From Paenibacillus swuensis (GTDB lineage Bacteria > Bacillota > Bacilli > Paenibacillales > DY6): a stretch of 64,000 bases of DNA. The position numbers were made by a program, and so were the translations under genes. Shown piece after piece: positions 35,299-43,527 of this stretch (position 1 is the stretch's first letter; each line of letters starts with the position of its first letter). The notes under the pieces are model-generated. The model saw nothing but the letters and a program-made list of their open reading frames with translations. It made no database searches and was not told the origin of the DNA. The DNA lies in assembly GCF_001644605.1 (NCBI RefSeq), contig NZ_CP011388.1:3252501-3316500 (forward strand). The letters are read 5' to 3'.

Positions 35299-35380
35299 GT
35301 GTGGCTTGTAACATGATTACGGTTCAAATCGGGCAACCTCCTTATAGGGTATGTAGTGTAAAAAAAGAATGAAATTCGAC

Positions 35381-35424
35381 AAAGTTCGTGGTACACTAAC
35401 TTTGAGAACTTTTTCACAAAGTTC
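35381..35424. promoter_or_regulatory. Inverted repeats upstream of the menA-like gene
   Basis: GAACTTT (35406-35412) and AAAGTTC (35418-35424) form a perfect 7-base palindrome around TTCAC, and another AAAGTTC occurs at 35381-35387 facing AACTTT at 35398-35403. The sites lie 30-70 bases before the start codon and could bind a repressor. No factor is identified. Confidence 0.45.
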
Positions 35425-35450
35425 AAATATGTTTCGGGAGGTTATCCGTT

Positions 35451-36371
35451 ATGGACCAAATGCGTATGTTTCTTCGCGCGTCCAGATTTTACGTGTTGCC
35501 GGCCATCCTGATCCCGGTCATTCTTGGATCTGTAGCAGCTTATACTTGGACAGGAGAGTTTCATCCCGTCCTGTTGCTGATTACGTTGCTGGGTTCCGCG
35601 GCGGCTCACTTGTTTTCTAATATGATTAATGACTTATGGGATTATAGGAACGGCGTTGATGATGCGGCCAAAGAGACGGCTCAAGCCATATCTACCAATT
35701 CCGGATTTCTGACAAAGGGTATATACAGCGAGAAGAAATTCGCGTTCTATACTTGGTTGCTGTTCTTCGTAGCATTGCTGTGCGGCATCGCTCTAGCCGT
35801 TGCCACGGATGCCCTTGTACTGATATTCGCGGTACTGGGAGCGCTCATCGCCTATTTCTATGTAGCACCTCCCATTAAGTTCGGATATCGGGGCAAGGGT
35901 TACAGCGAAATCGGGATCTTTTTGGCGTTCGGAGCTATACCGGTGATGGGCAGTTACTATGTACAAGCCGGCCACATCAACTGGGAAGTGTTTCTCATTT
36001 CATGTCCTGTGGGCATCCTGACCACTTTAATTCTCTTCAACCATCATTTCCTTCATTGGAGGGCGGATGAAGCATCGGGAAAACGAACGTTAGTCGTCGT
36101 CTGGGGAGAGGAGCGGGCATTGAAATTTTCTATGGCGCTCGCCATATTGGCTTATGTCACTCTTATCGCCGGCGTGCTGTTTGGCGCTTTACATTGGCTC
36201 GCGCTTACCGGATTACTTACAGCCATTCCGTTGGCCAATAAATACAAGGTCATGAAGCCTGTTAATCCATCCGAGGCTTACCTTCCTTTAATGAAAGGCG
36301 CTTTGGATGCCGTGTTAAGCTGCGGATTAGTCATGATCGCTTCGTTGCTGATTCAAGCCTGGTTTTTGTAA
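35451..36371 (+). CDS. UbiA-type prenyltransferase, MenA-like
   Basis: Integral membrane prenyltransferase of 306 residues with about eight helices. The prenyl-diphosphate motif is NDLWDYRNGVDD and the second aspartate region is in YVAPPIKFGYRGKGYSEIGIF. These, and the length, fit 1,4-dihydroxy-2-naphthoate polyprenyltransferase (MenA), the step that attaches the isoprenoid tail in menaquinone synthesis. CGGGAGG at 35435-35441 supports the start. Another aromatic acceptor is possible because no other men genes are nearby. Confidence 0.8.
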   Translation: MDQMRMFLRASRFYVLPAILIPVILGSVAAYTWTGEFHPVLLLITLLGSAAAHLFSNMINDLWDYRNGVDDAAKETAQAISTNSGFLTKGIYSEKKFAFYTWLLFFVALLCGIALAVATDALVLIFAVLGALIAYFYVAPPIKFGYRGKGYSEIGIFLAFGAIPVMGSYYVQAGHINWEVFLISCPVGILTTLILFNHHFLHWRADEASGKRTLVVVWGEERALKFSMALAILAYVTLIAGVLFGALHWLALTGLLTAIPLANKYKVMKPVNPSEAYLPLMKGALDAVLSCGLVMIASLLIQAWFL

Positions 36372-36414
36372 TTCATAAATTTACTATTCCAACCATACTG
36401 GAGGCACACATCCC

Positions 36415-37146
36415 ATGGGTGAAAACGTGACAGAATTAGGCCAATTTCATACGATCCTTTCTGAAGGAGAAGTTTGGAAAATAGGAGGATTTCCCTTGCA
36501 GGACGGAACATTTTGGAGCTACCGTGAACCGAATGCCGTCGTTGTTGTTCGCAATGGATACCTGAGCGTAAAGGCTGCGTTAACACGTAAGCATGATCAG
36601 GTTCAAATTCTCGATAACGCCAAGCATATGTACTATTCAGCCGCTCCGGTCATCATTCCTGAAGAGGGAGAAATTTCGTTTGAGCTTGATATCAAGGCCA
36701 AGTCGTTCCAAACCGCGCCCGGAGATTTATACGACGGCTTCGTTTCATTGAATTTGCTGGATTTTACAACAGGTGCAGCAATCGACTTCTTTGTAAGCAA
36801 CGACAAGTATGCTTCCGTTTACGGCATTCTTCCTTTCCCGGAGGTACAGGTGCCCGAAACGGATAAGACGAAATACTTCTGTATCTTTAAAGAAGAAACA
36901 GATTTCAAGCCCAGAGAATTCAATACCTATAAAATTTCGTACAACCGAACTGAAAATGTATTGATATTTTATGTCAATGGCAATGAGGTACGACGGGAGC
37001 AGAACGTGCCCGTTAAACTCAATCAGTTTATCGTTGCGCTTGGCATTATGACGGAGAAAGATCTAACTGCGGAGGGAAGTGTCTCTGTGCACGGTCAAAC
37101 CGTGATTGGGGAATGGAGCCCGATTACCATTACTACCAGAGTATAA
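36415..37146 (+). CDS. Unknown protein, predicted beta-rich
   Basis: A 243-residue cytosolic-looking protein without signal or membrane segments, rich in aromatic residues and alternating hydrophobic patterns, for example FELDIKAKSF, GFVSLNLLDFTTGAAIDFFV and YKISYNRTENVLIFYVNGNEV. The pattern suggests a jelly-roll or lectin-like fold, perhaps DUF6081-like, but this is not a firm recognition. It follows the menA-like gene by 43 bases with its own GGAGG, so the two may be cotranscribed. It ends at a terminator. Confidence 0.65.
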   Translation: MGENVTELGQFHTILSEGEVWKIGGFPLQDGTFWSYREPNAVVVVRNGYLSVKAALTRKHDQVQILDNAKHMYYSAAPVIIPEEGEISFELDIKAKSFQTAPGDLYDGFVSLNLLDFTTGAAIDFFVSNDKYASVYGILPFPEVQVPETDKTKYFCIFKEETDFKPREFNTYKISYNRTENVLIFYVNGNEVRREQNVPVKLNQFIVALGIMTEKDLTAEGSVSVHGQTVIGEWSPITITTRV

Positions 37147-37159
37147 ATTTACGATACAC

Positions 37160-37202
37160 AAGCGATCCGGACAGCCTTAAGCTGTTAAGGATCGCTTTTT
37201 TG
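37160..37202 (+). terminator. Rho-independent terminator
   Basis: AGCGATCC (37161-37168) pairs with GGATCGCT (37189-37196); an inner ACAGC/GCTGT also pairs, and a T run follows. It separates the unknown gene from the germination operon. Confidence 0.85.
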
Positions 37203-37265
37203 GTTATACATGGATTTTGGTGCGCAGGGCAACCTAACCTCAAAAAGGGAAGAGGGCGTTGTTCC

Positions 37266-38825
37266 ATGCTTTTCAGAGCCCGAAGAAAAAAACAACACAA
37301 ATCGGAACTATCTGTGAATCCATCCGAGACCAACGGTGAATTGCCTTCGGATTCCACCAGGAAGGATCAGATGCCAGCCTCGCTGCAGGATGTCAGCCAT
37401 ATCTTATCCACCATTTTCAAGGACCACCCCAACTTCGTCGTAAAGACGCTTGAGCATCCTTCTGGGCAGCAAGTGGGTTTATTTTATATGAAAATCATCG
37501 TCAATTCCGCAATGCTAAGTAGGGAACTAATGGAACCGATCATGAGTTTCAGCGGTGAAATTACGTACGGTGATTTATTGCGTCGAATCCCAATTGGTCA
37601 GGTGAATCAGGTTCAATGCATAAACGATATTACGCAAGCGATTCTTCTCGGTTGGACTTATGTTCATCTCGACGGGGAAACAAAAGGAGCTGTCTTTAAT
37701 ACATCTCATCCGAAGCATCGGCAAGTATCCAAGCCTGAGATTGAAACTCAAATTCTTGGCCCGCAGGTCGCATTTACGGAGAGCATGGAAATGAACTCGG
37801 CTCTGATTCACTCTTACATACCGGATATTTCTCTTAAAGAAGTTTCCTTAAAAGCCGGGGAAAAACTCTCGACACCGATTAGTTTATTTTACATGGAAGA
37901 CCTATGTGATCCCGACTTGGTGCAGACCATCCAGGACAAGGTGGAATCGCTGAATTTAAAAGCAGTGTTGGATGCGGATATTCTCGCTCAGTGGATTGAA
38001 GACGGACCCACGTCCATTTTCCCTCAGCTCCTGTTGACAGAACGGGTCGATCGAGCCATCTATCCCCTCCTGGAAGGGAAAGCTGTTCTCATGGTCGGCG
38101 GAAGTCCTTTCGCAATTATCTGTCCATCCACATTTCTGGATTTTTTCAAGTCCGTAGAAGACTCCTACTATCGCTGGAACACGGGCAGCTTTCTCCGATT
38201 GATGCGCGTTCTGGCATTGTTGATATCCTTGTTTGGCACTTCCATTTATGTGGCGGCGTTAACTTATCATTATGAAACCATACCGCAGGCGTTTCTCGTA
38301 CCGCTTGCCCAATCCAGGGCTCGTGTTCCGTTCCCTCCCTTATTCGAAGCGCTGTTACTGGAGCTCATCATTCAGCTCTTAAGTGAAGCAGGGGCCAGGC
38401 TGCCGACTAAAGTGGGACAAACGATGGGTATTGTAGGAGGTATCGTAATCGGGCAAGCCGCCGTTCAAGCCGGTTTTACGAGTAACATCCTTATTATTAT
38501 CGTTGCTTTGGGCGCGCTCTCTTCTTTCACTACACCTGTATTCCAGATGGCCAATTCGATTCGTTCCACACGGTTTCCCATCATCATTCTGGCCGGTATT
38601 CTCGGGGCTGAGGGCATAGCTATGGGCATCGTTTTGTTGGTTCTGCACCTCTTGCGTCAGACAAGTATGGGGCATCCCTATTTCTATCCGATGTTTGCTG
38701 CTACCGGTGTGGATAAGCGCGACGGATTGTTAAGATCACCTTATTTACTCTTTCCTAAGAAGTCGATTTTTGTCCAGAAAGAGGGCAATTCGTCTAAGAA
38801 GCCAGGGGGAGACATTGATGACTAG
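37266..38825 (+). CDS. Spore germinant receptor A subunit (GerA/GerKA family)
   Basis: A 519-residue GerA-family subunit: a large N-terminal cytosolic region, about five membrane helices after residue 300, and a polar tail. Family blocks include DPDLVQTIQDKVESLNLKAV, FPQLLLTERVDRAIYPLLEG and PFPPLFEALLLELIIQLLSEAG. The ATG at 37266 has GGGAAGAGGG upstream; an earlier in-frame start at 37113 would run into the terminator and the preceding gene. A TATACAT...CAACCTA pair at 37205-37236 faintly resembles a sigma-G promoter. Overlaps the B-subunit gene by eight bases. The germinant is unknown. Confidence 0.93.
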   Translation: MLFRARRKKQHKSELSVNPSETNGELPSDSTRKDQMPASLQDVSHILSTIFKDHPNFVVKTLEHPSGQQVGLFYMKIIVNSAMLSRELMEPIMSFSGEITYGDLLRRIPIGQVNQVQCINDITQAILLGWTYVHLDGETKGAVFNTSHPKHRQVSKPEIETQILGPQVAFTESMEMNSALIHSYIPDISLKEVSLKAGEKLSTPISLFYMEDLCDPDLVQTIQDKVESLNLKAVLDADILAQWIEDGPTSIFPQLLLTERVDRAIYPLLEGKAVLMVGGSPFAIICPSTFLDFFKSVEDSYYRWNTGSFLRLMRVLALLISLFGTSIYVAALTYHYETIPQAFLVPLAQSRARVPFPPLFEALLLELIIQLLSEAGARLPTKVGQTMGIVGGIVIGQAAVQAGFTSNILIIIVALGALSSFTTPVFQMANSIRSTRFPIIILAGILGAEGIAMGIVLLVLHLLRQTSMGHPYFYPMFAATGVDKRDGLLRSPYLLFPKKSIFVQKEGNSSKKPGGDIDD

Positions 38826-39993
38826 AGACAGTTCTGCTCCTGCGAATTCTATTCAGACCCCATCTCGAAACTTCAAAGGTGCTCAGCCTGCGTTTATGTT
38901 TAGCGCCTATCTGCTGATGTTTGTGATACATGATGCCCAGGTCGGTGTGGGGTTGCCGGGATTCCAACGTGTTATTTATGAGGCTGCGGGACATGACGCA
39001 TGGGTTTCGGTGATTATCGCGGGTATTTATGTGCAAGTCTTAACTTGGATGATTATTAAGACGCTTGAGTTGTCGGGCGGGAAGGACCTTTTTGATATAC
39101 ATCGTCATGTTTATGGCAAAATCATAGGCGACACGTTTAACTTCGTGATGGTCTTGTATTACCTGTTTGCAACCATTGTTTCCGTCCGTAATTATGTGGA
39201 AATGGTACAAATCTGGCTCTTTCCGTATACACCTACATGGGTAATCAGTTTATTGATGACTTGCTTGGCCTTTTATGGCGTATCGGGTGGTCTTCGCACC
39301 ATTGTCGGTTCTAGTGTGGTCTTTGTCTCAATGACGTTATGGATGGCGGTCCTGCTGTACTTTCCATTGGTTTACTCCGATTGGGATCACTTGTTTCCGC
39401 TCTTAGAGTCGGATGTACCGCACCTTTTGGAAGGATCTATGAAGATGTCGCTGACCATTGTCGGCTTTGAAATATTATATTTTATTTACCCGTTTATCCG
39501 GAACAAAGAAAAAACTCAGCTTTACTCTCAGATCGGCGTCCTTAGTGTGACCTTGTTGAATCTGTTTGTCATGTTCGTGACTTTAGTGTTCTTCAGCGGG
39601 GGTGAATTGTTGAAAACAGGATGGGCGACGTTCACCATGTTGAAGGTGATTCAATTTCCGTTCTTGGAGCGATTTGAATATTTGGGTGTCAGTTTATGGT
39701 TGGTCATCGTAATTACAAACCTAATGGTGTTTAGTTGGATCGCGACCCGGGGGCTGAAACGTATCTTTTCCTGGAAACAAAAAAACAGTTTATACGGATT
39801 TATGGGTTTGGCCTGGATTTTAAGCTCGTTTATTGAAACAAGAATTGAAGTGGATATGTTAAATAATCTATTCTCCCAGTGTTCTTTCTATTTAATTCTC
39901 CTGTATCCTGTGGTACTGTATCTGCTCGTTCGGATTCAGGCCAAGTCAAGCAAGAATAAGGGAAAAGGGGAAATGAAGATTGAAAAAACCTAA
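38818..39993 (+). CDS. Spore germinant receptor B subunit (GerB/GerKB family)
   Basis: A 391-residue, ten-helix member of the amino acid/polyamine/organocation superfamily, the germinant-sensing subunit. The N-terminal block FMFSAYLLMFVIHDAQVGVGLPGFQRVIYEAAGHDAWVSV is typical. The start at 38818 overlaps the stop of the A-subunit gene; its own end overlaps the C-subunit gene by 14 bases. Confidence 0.93.
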   Translation: MTRDSSAPANSIQTPSRNFKGAQPAFMFSAYLLMFVIHDAQVGVGLPGFQRVIYEAAGHDAWVSVIIAGIYVQVLTWMIIKTLELSGGKDLFDIHRHVYGKIIGDTFNFVMVLYYLFATIVSVRNYVEMVQIWLFPYTPTWVISLLMTCLAFYGVSGGLRTIVGSSVVFVSMTLWMAVLLYFPLVYSDWDHLFPLLESDVPHLLEGSMKMSLTIVGFEILYFIYPFIRNKEKTQLYSQIGVLSVTLLNLFVMFVTLVFFSGGELLKTGWATFTMLKVIQFPFLERFEYLGVSLWLVIVITNLMVFSWIATRGLKRIFSWKQKNSLYGFMGLAWILSSFIETRIEVDMLNNLFSQCSFYLILLYPVVLYLLVRIQAKSSKNKGKGEMKIEKT

Positions 39994-41134
39994 GTTCAAC
40001 AGGAAGAGGTTTAACATTCTGTTCATTACGCTTCTATTCCTGTCCTTGCCGGTTACAGGCAACTTTGAACCGAAGATTCTTGAGCGATTGGGACTCATCG
40101 TCGCGGTAGGCTATGACAAGATGCCTAAGAATAAAATTCGGGCGACTTCCGTATTACATCAGGTCGATCCTCAATCCAAAAATTCAGTGATTGTACTTTC
40201 CAGTGAGGCGCTGACGAGTAAAGGTTCAAGAAATTCCTCTAATCGTAAATCCCATAAGCGTCTTGTATCGGGTCAGCTGCGTGTGGCTATTTACAATATA
40301 GACCTTGCCAAAGACGGGATTTTTCCATTGGTAGACACCCTGTACAGAGATTCTTCGATTGCTAATACGGTTTATCTGGCTGTTTCCAAAACGGACACGA
40401 AAGAACTGTTATCCCACGAGTACCCGGAAATTGGCAACATCGGTACGTTCATTGTGGATAATATTCGACAAAACATCATTCGCGAGCAAATGGTATCCAG
40501 TACGTTGCATGAATTTTTGGAGTCCTATTACTCTTTGGAAGATCCCATGATGCCGCTCTTAGACCGTAAAGACAATGTGGTGGAGCTTAAGGACGTGGCT
40601 TTGTTTCGGGACGGCCAAATGGTGGGCACCATCAATCCGACGGAAACGTTCCTGATGAAACTGATCCGGGATCGATACAGCGCAGGTAGTGTAGAGATAT
40701 CCATTGAGATGGAACGAATGAAGCGGAAACTTCCGCAATTGAAGAACATTAACGAAAAGTATTTACGGATGGTCATTGATAATATTAAGAATAACACCAA
40801 TATCCGATTAATGAGCCGCAAGCCTCTAAAATTCGGGATCACCGTAAAAATAGACGGCATTTTGAAAGAAACATCAGAAGAAATGTCTTTAGGAGATCCG
40901 AAGGTCATCCGTGTCCTTGAAGAGGAAGTGTCCCGTTATTTGAGATTGCGATCGGAACGTTTAATGACCAAGTTAACGGACTTAAACAGTGATCCAATCG
41001 GATTAGGCGAAGTATATCGGGCCAAAATATATCGTTCGGGACTTACAAATAAGAAATGGCGTCAAATGTATCCTGAAGCAGAATTTGATATTAAAGTGAA
41101 AACAACGATTGTCCGAACGGGTGAAATTGATTAG
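39980..41134 (+). CDS. Spore germinant receptor C subunit (GerC family), lipobox Cys absent
   Basis: A 384-residue Ger(x)C protein with a hydrophobic N-terminal helix (FNILFITLLFLSLPVTG) and the family opening ERLGLIVAVGYDK. These subunits are normally lipoproteins attached through a cysteine in a Gly-Cys-Trp-Asp context. Here the residue at that place is Asn28 (LPVTGNFEP; codon AAC) and no other cysteine follows the helix. It may be anchored by an uncleaved helix instead. TTG start coupled to the B-subunit gene, with GGAAAAGGGG upstream. The rest of the protein looks intact. Confidence 0.9.
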   Translation: MKKPKFNRKRFNILFITLLFLSLPVTGNFEPKILERLGLIVAVGYDKMPKNKIRATSVLHQVDPQSKNSVIVLSSEALTSKGSRNSSNRKSHKRLVSGQLRVAIYNIDLAKDGIFPLVDTLYRDSSIANTVYLAVSKTDTKELLSHEYPEIGNIGTFIVDNIRQNIIREQMVSSTLHEFLESYYSLEDPMMPLLDRKDNVVELKDVALFRDGQMVGTINPTETFLMKLIRDRYSAGSVEISIEMERMKRKLPQLKNINEKYLRMVIDNIKNNTNIRLMSRKPLKFGITVKIDGILKETSEEMSLGDPKVIRVLEEEVSRYLRLRSERLMTKLTDLNSDPIGLGEVYRAKIYRSGLTNKKWRQMYPEAEFDIKVKTTIVRTGEID

Positions 41135-41157
41135 AGGGAACATTGTATGAACTTGGG

Positions 41158-41182
41158 CCAATCCTGTGGATTGGTCTTTTTT
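41158..41182 (+). terminator. Terminator of the germination operon
   Basis: CCAATCC (41158-41164) and GGATTGG (41168-41174) with a TGT loop, followed by TCTTTTTT. Confidence 0.9.
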
Positions 41183-41309
41183 GGATGAAGCTTAGCGGGG
41201 AAATGATTCTATACGTTTATTTTTATTTTTGTTATTCTAGTGAAGTGCGTGTTTATAATACTATAGTTTCACAGGCGGAAATTTTACCAGTACTTTAGAT
41301 ACATGGAAC

Positions 41310-41348
41310 TGCAACCTTATGAAGACGCTTGACGTCTGTAAGGGTGCA
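41310..41348 (+). promoter_or_regulatory. Hairpin just before the sigma factor ribosome site
   Basis: Nested complementary blocks TGCA, CCTTA, AGACG on the left (41310-41327) and CGTCT, TAAGG, TGCA on the right (41333-41348) give a stem of about 14 pairs around CTTGA. It ends four bases before the GAGGGGG ribosome site and has no T run, so a leader structure is likelier than a terminator. Confidence 0.6.
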
Positions 41349-41365
41349 AGAGAGGGGGATGGAAG

Positions 41366-41914
41366 GTGGTAGAGCAACAACTCGTAAGAGCTGCTCAATC
41401 AGGCGATCGCGACGCTCTTATAACCCTTTTGCGAGAAATAGAGAACGGGGTGTATCGTACGGCCTATTATATTCTGGGCAATGAACAGGATGCTCTGGAC
41501 GCCTCCCAGGAAGCGCTGATTCGGATTTATACGAAGATCGGTTCCTATGAAGAGAAAGCGCAATTTAAGACTTGGGTGCAACGTATCGTGACGAACATCT
41601 GTATTGATAAATTCAGAAGGTCGAAGCCTTCCGTTTCCATAGATGAGCATGAGATGGTATTTACGGCAAACAGCAACGTGGAAGAGGATGTATTTTCCTC
41701 CTATGTGGCTCAGGATATACGGGAAGCAATCGATCAATTGCCGGAACATCACCGAGCCGTTGTCGTGCTCCGATACCTGCAAGACTTCTCTTACAATGAA
41801 ATAGCGGACAGTCTGGACCTCCCGTTGAATACGGTAAAGTCCTATTTATTCAGAGCAAGACAGCAGTTACAAACTTTACTCCAAGATTATCAGAAGGGTG
41901 GTGTACGCGGATGA
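41366..41914 (+). CDS. ECF-type RNA polymerase sigma factor
   Basis: A 182-residue sigma-70 family factor with region 2 (YRTAYYILGNEQDALDASQEALIRIYTKIGSYE and FKTWVQRIVTNICIDKFRR) and region 4 (LPEHHRAVVVLRYLQDFSYNEIADSLDLPLNTVKSYLFRAR). GTG start; GAGGGGG at 41352-41358. It overlaps the anti-sigma gene by four bases, the usual ECF arrangement. A hairpin sits in the leader. Target promoter not deduced. Confidence 0.94.
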   Translation: MVEQQLVRAAQSGDRDALITLLREIENGVYRTAYYILGNEQDALDASQEALIRIYTKIGSYEEKAQFKTWVQRIVTNICIDKFRRSKPSVSIDEHEMVFTANSNVEEDVFSSYVAQDIREAIDQLPEHHRAVVVLRYLQDFSYNEIADSLDLPLNTVKSYLFRARQQLQTLLQDYQKGGVRG

Positions 41915-43254
41915 ACTGCCAAGAGGTGATAGAAACGATGCATAGAGATCTCGATGGCGATCTGAGCAGCGGGGAGCGACAGGACATGTTGGTGCATTTC
42001 AGAAGCTGTTCAGAATGCGAAGCCGTCTACAAACGATTGCAAAGCTTATCCCTTGAGCTGGAGCAGCTTCCGAAGGTTGCCCCTCCGTTTTCCTTGGTTG
42101 ATTCCATTCTGCCGAGATTGGACGAGATTGAAGCGGAGCAGTCAGGAACGGTTCCCGGCCATAAGCCGGATCCCGTAACTACGCAACCCGCATTGCTGCC
42201 TCAGCGGGGTACGCAACGCTCAACAGGCCGAATGAAGCGTTGGAATTGGCCCGCCGCGTTTGGGACGGCAGCGGCTGGCGTGATGATTGGGTTGTTTATC
42301 ATAGCCAACCCTCCGCAATTAGGCGGGGGCAGCAATAACGATTCCGCAGCGAACAGCGCTGCAATGGACACGAATTCGGCTTCCGAGGGGGCTAAGAATG
42401 AAACCTTTAGCAGAGATAAAGCGGCTCCTGCAACGGACTCCATGGTTACGCAGGATCAATCTGGTCCTTTGGCTGCAGACAGCCTCAAATCAGATTCGAC
42501 ACTAGATAAGAAATTTACAGCAACAGAACCATCAGAAAATGGTAAATCGGCTCCCTCTTCTAATGCAGGTCAGGCCATGAACAAGGAATACCATGATAAC
42601 ACAGCTGCTGCAAGCGGGAATACCGGCTTGAAAGACACCTATGGCGCTCCGATTGTCGTGGGACCGGAAACAATCAAGGGCACCGGGAACGCGGAAGAGG
42701 GATCTGCCTTCAAGATGACGACTCAGGAAGATACTGATCAAAGTTCAACATCGGAAGTGGAAGCCACGGATTCTAAAGAAGCAACTAAAGAGGCACCTAA
42801 GGAAGATAGCCCGCCGCCCGAACAAGAGGGTTCCAATGAAGCTTTAAACGATGGGACAGAAGCGGATGTAGAGTTGAATACAGACGCCGGGAGCAATGCC
42901 GCGGATTCAGGGGGCGAAGTGCAGCCAGGGGTTTCCGGTCTAGACAAAGTAACGGATGCGAAGAAGAAGGCTGTTCCGCACCAGACGATTACTTTAACGC
43001 TTGGCGCGGAGACGCCGTCCGTGCTTACAACCGACGGTCTCTATGCAGCCGCGGTCACGTCGGATAACCGTATCGTACTCTATGAAACACTGAGCCGAAA
43101 GGCGCTCTTTCTTTCGCCAGTCCACATAGGAACGTTGGAACTTCATACTTGGTCTGAAGACGGACATACATTTGAATACACGGTGATGGCCGAGGAATCC
43201 AAGGCGACTTACGTGGTCGACCGCGTTTTGCAACAAGAAACGAATAAAAAATAA
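41911..43254 (+). CDS. Anti-sigma factor with zinc-binding N-terminus
   Basis: A 447-residue membrane anti-sigma factor. The N-terminal zf-HC2 module has His29, Cys33 and Cys36 (HFRSCSEC) plus Cys3; a membrane span follows (WPAAFGTAAAGVMIGLFIIA). The rest is a long extracytoplasmic region dominated by Ser, Asn, Glu, Ala and Thr, ending in a more ordered stretch with predicted beta strands. The long disordered sensor arm is much larger than in typical ECF anti-sigma factors (about 200-250 residues). Confidence 0.88.
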   Translation: MNCQEVIETMHRDLDGDLSSGERQDMLVHFRSCSECEAVYKRLQSLSLELEQLPKVAPPFSLVDSILPRLDEIEAEQSGTVPGHKPDPVTTQPALLPQRGTQRSTGRMKRWNWPAAFGTAAAGVMIGLFIIANPPQLGGGSNNDSAANSAAMDTNSASEGAKNETFSRDKAAPATDSMVTQDQSGPLAADSLKSDSTLDKKFTATEPSENGKSAPSSNAGQAMNKEYHDNTAAASGNTGLKDTYGAPIVVGPETIKGTGNAEEGSAFKMTTQEDTDQSSTSEVEATDSKEATKEAPKEDSPPPEQEGSNEALNDGTEADVELNTDAGSNAADSGGEVQPGVSGLDKVTDAKKKAVPHQTITLTLGAETPSVLTTDGLYAAAVTSDNRIVLYETLSRKALFLSPVHIGTLELHTWSEDGHTFEYTVMAEESKATYVVDRVLQQETNKK

Positions 43255-43342
43255 TTGTAAATAACAGCAAGGCATGCACACATCTGTTCATGGTTACGTA
43301 TAGTAAGGTATGAGTCAACGGCGAGCGCCATCGTCGTATGAC

Positions 43343-43450
43343 CACCCGTGAGCAAAGACACCTAGGGTCTTGCGCGGGTGTTGATATAGATGTGCTGGGA
43401 CAAAGGGATTGGGTCTGAATCCGCGAGGATTGGGACTTGATCCCTTTGTC
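43343..43450. repeat. Two neighbouring hairpins between the anti-sigma gene and holA
   Basis: CACCCG (43343-43348) with CGGGTG (43375-43380), containing inner GCAAAGAC/GGTCTTGC, forms one stem. GACAAAGGGAT (43399-43409) and ATCCCTTTGTC (43440-43450) form a perfect 11-base second stem with an internal GGATT/AATCC option. Neither is followed by a T run. The 272-base gap holds no supportable gene. Confidence 0.6.
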
Positions 43451-43527
43451 TTGCGTGAGGGTACATTCGAGGCTCAAAATGTAGTAAACTTAAATCTAAC
43501 AAGACTATCAGAATTAAGGGGATTGGA

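Noticed and set aside
43055-43477. 140-codon minus-strand frame between the anti-sigma gene and holA
   Set aside because: Half of it is the reverse of the anti-sigma gene and the rest overlaps two hairpins; no supporting start signal or protein pattern.
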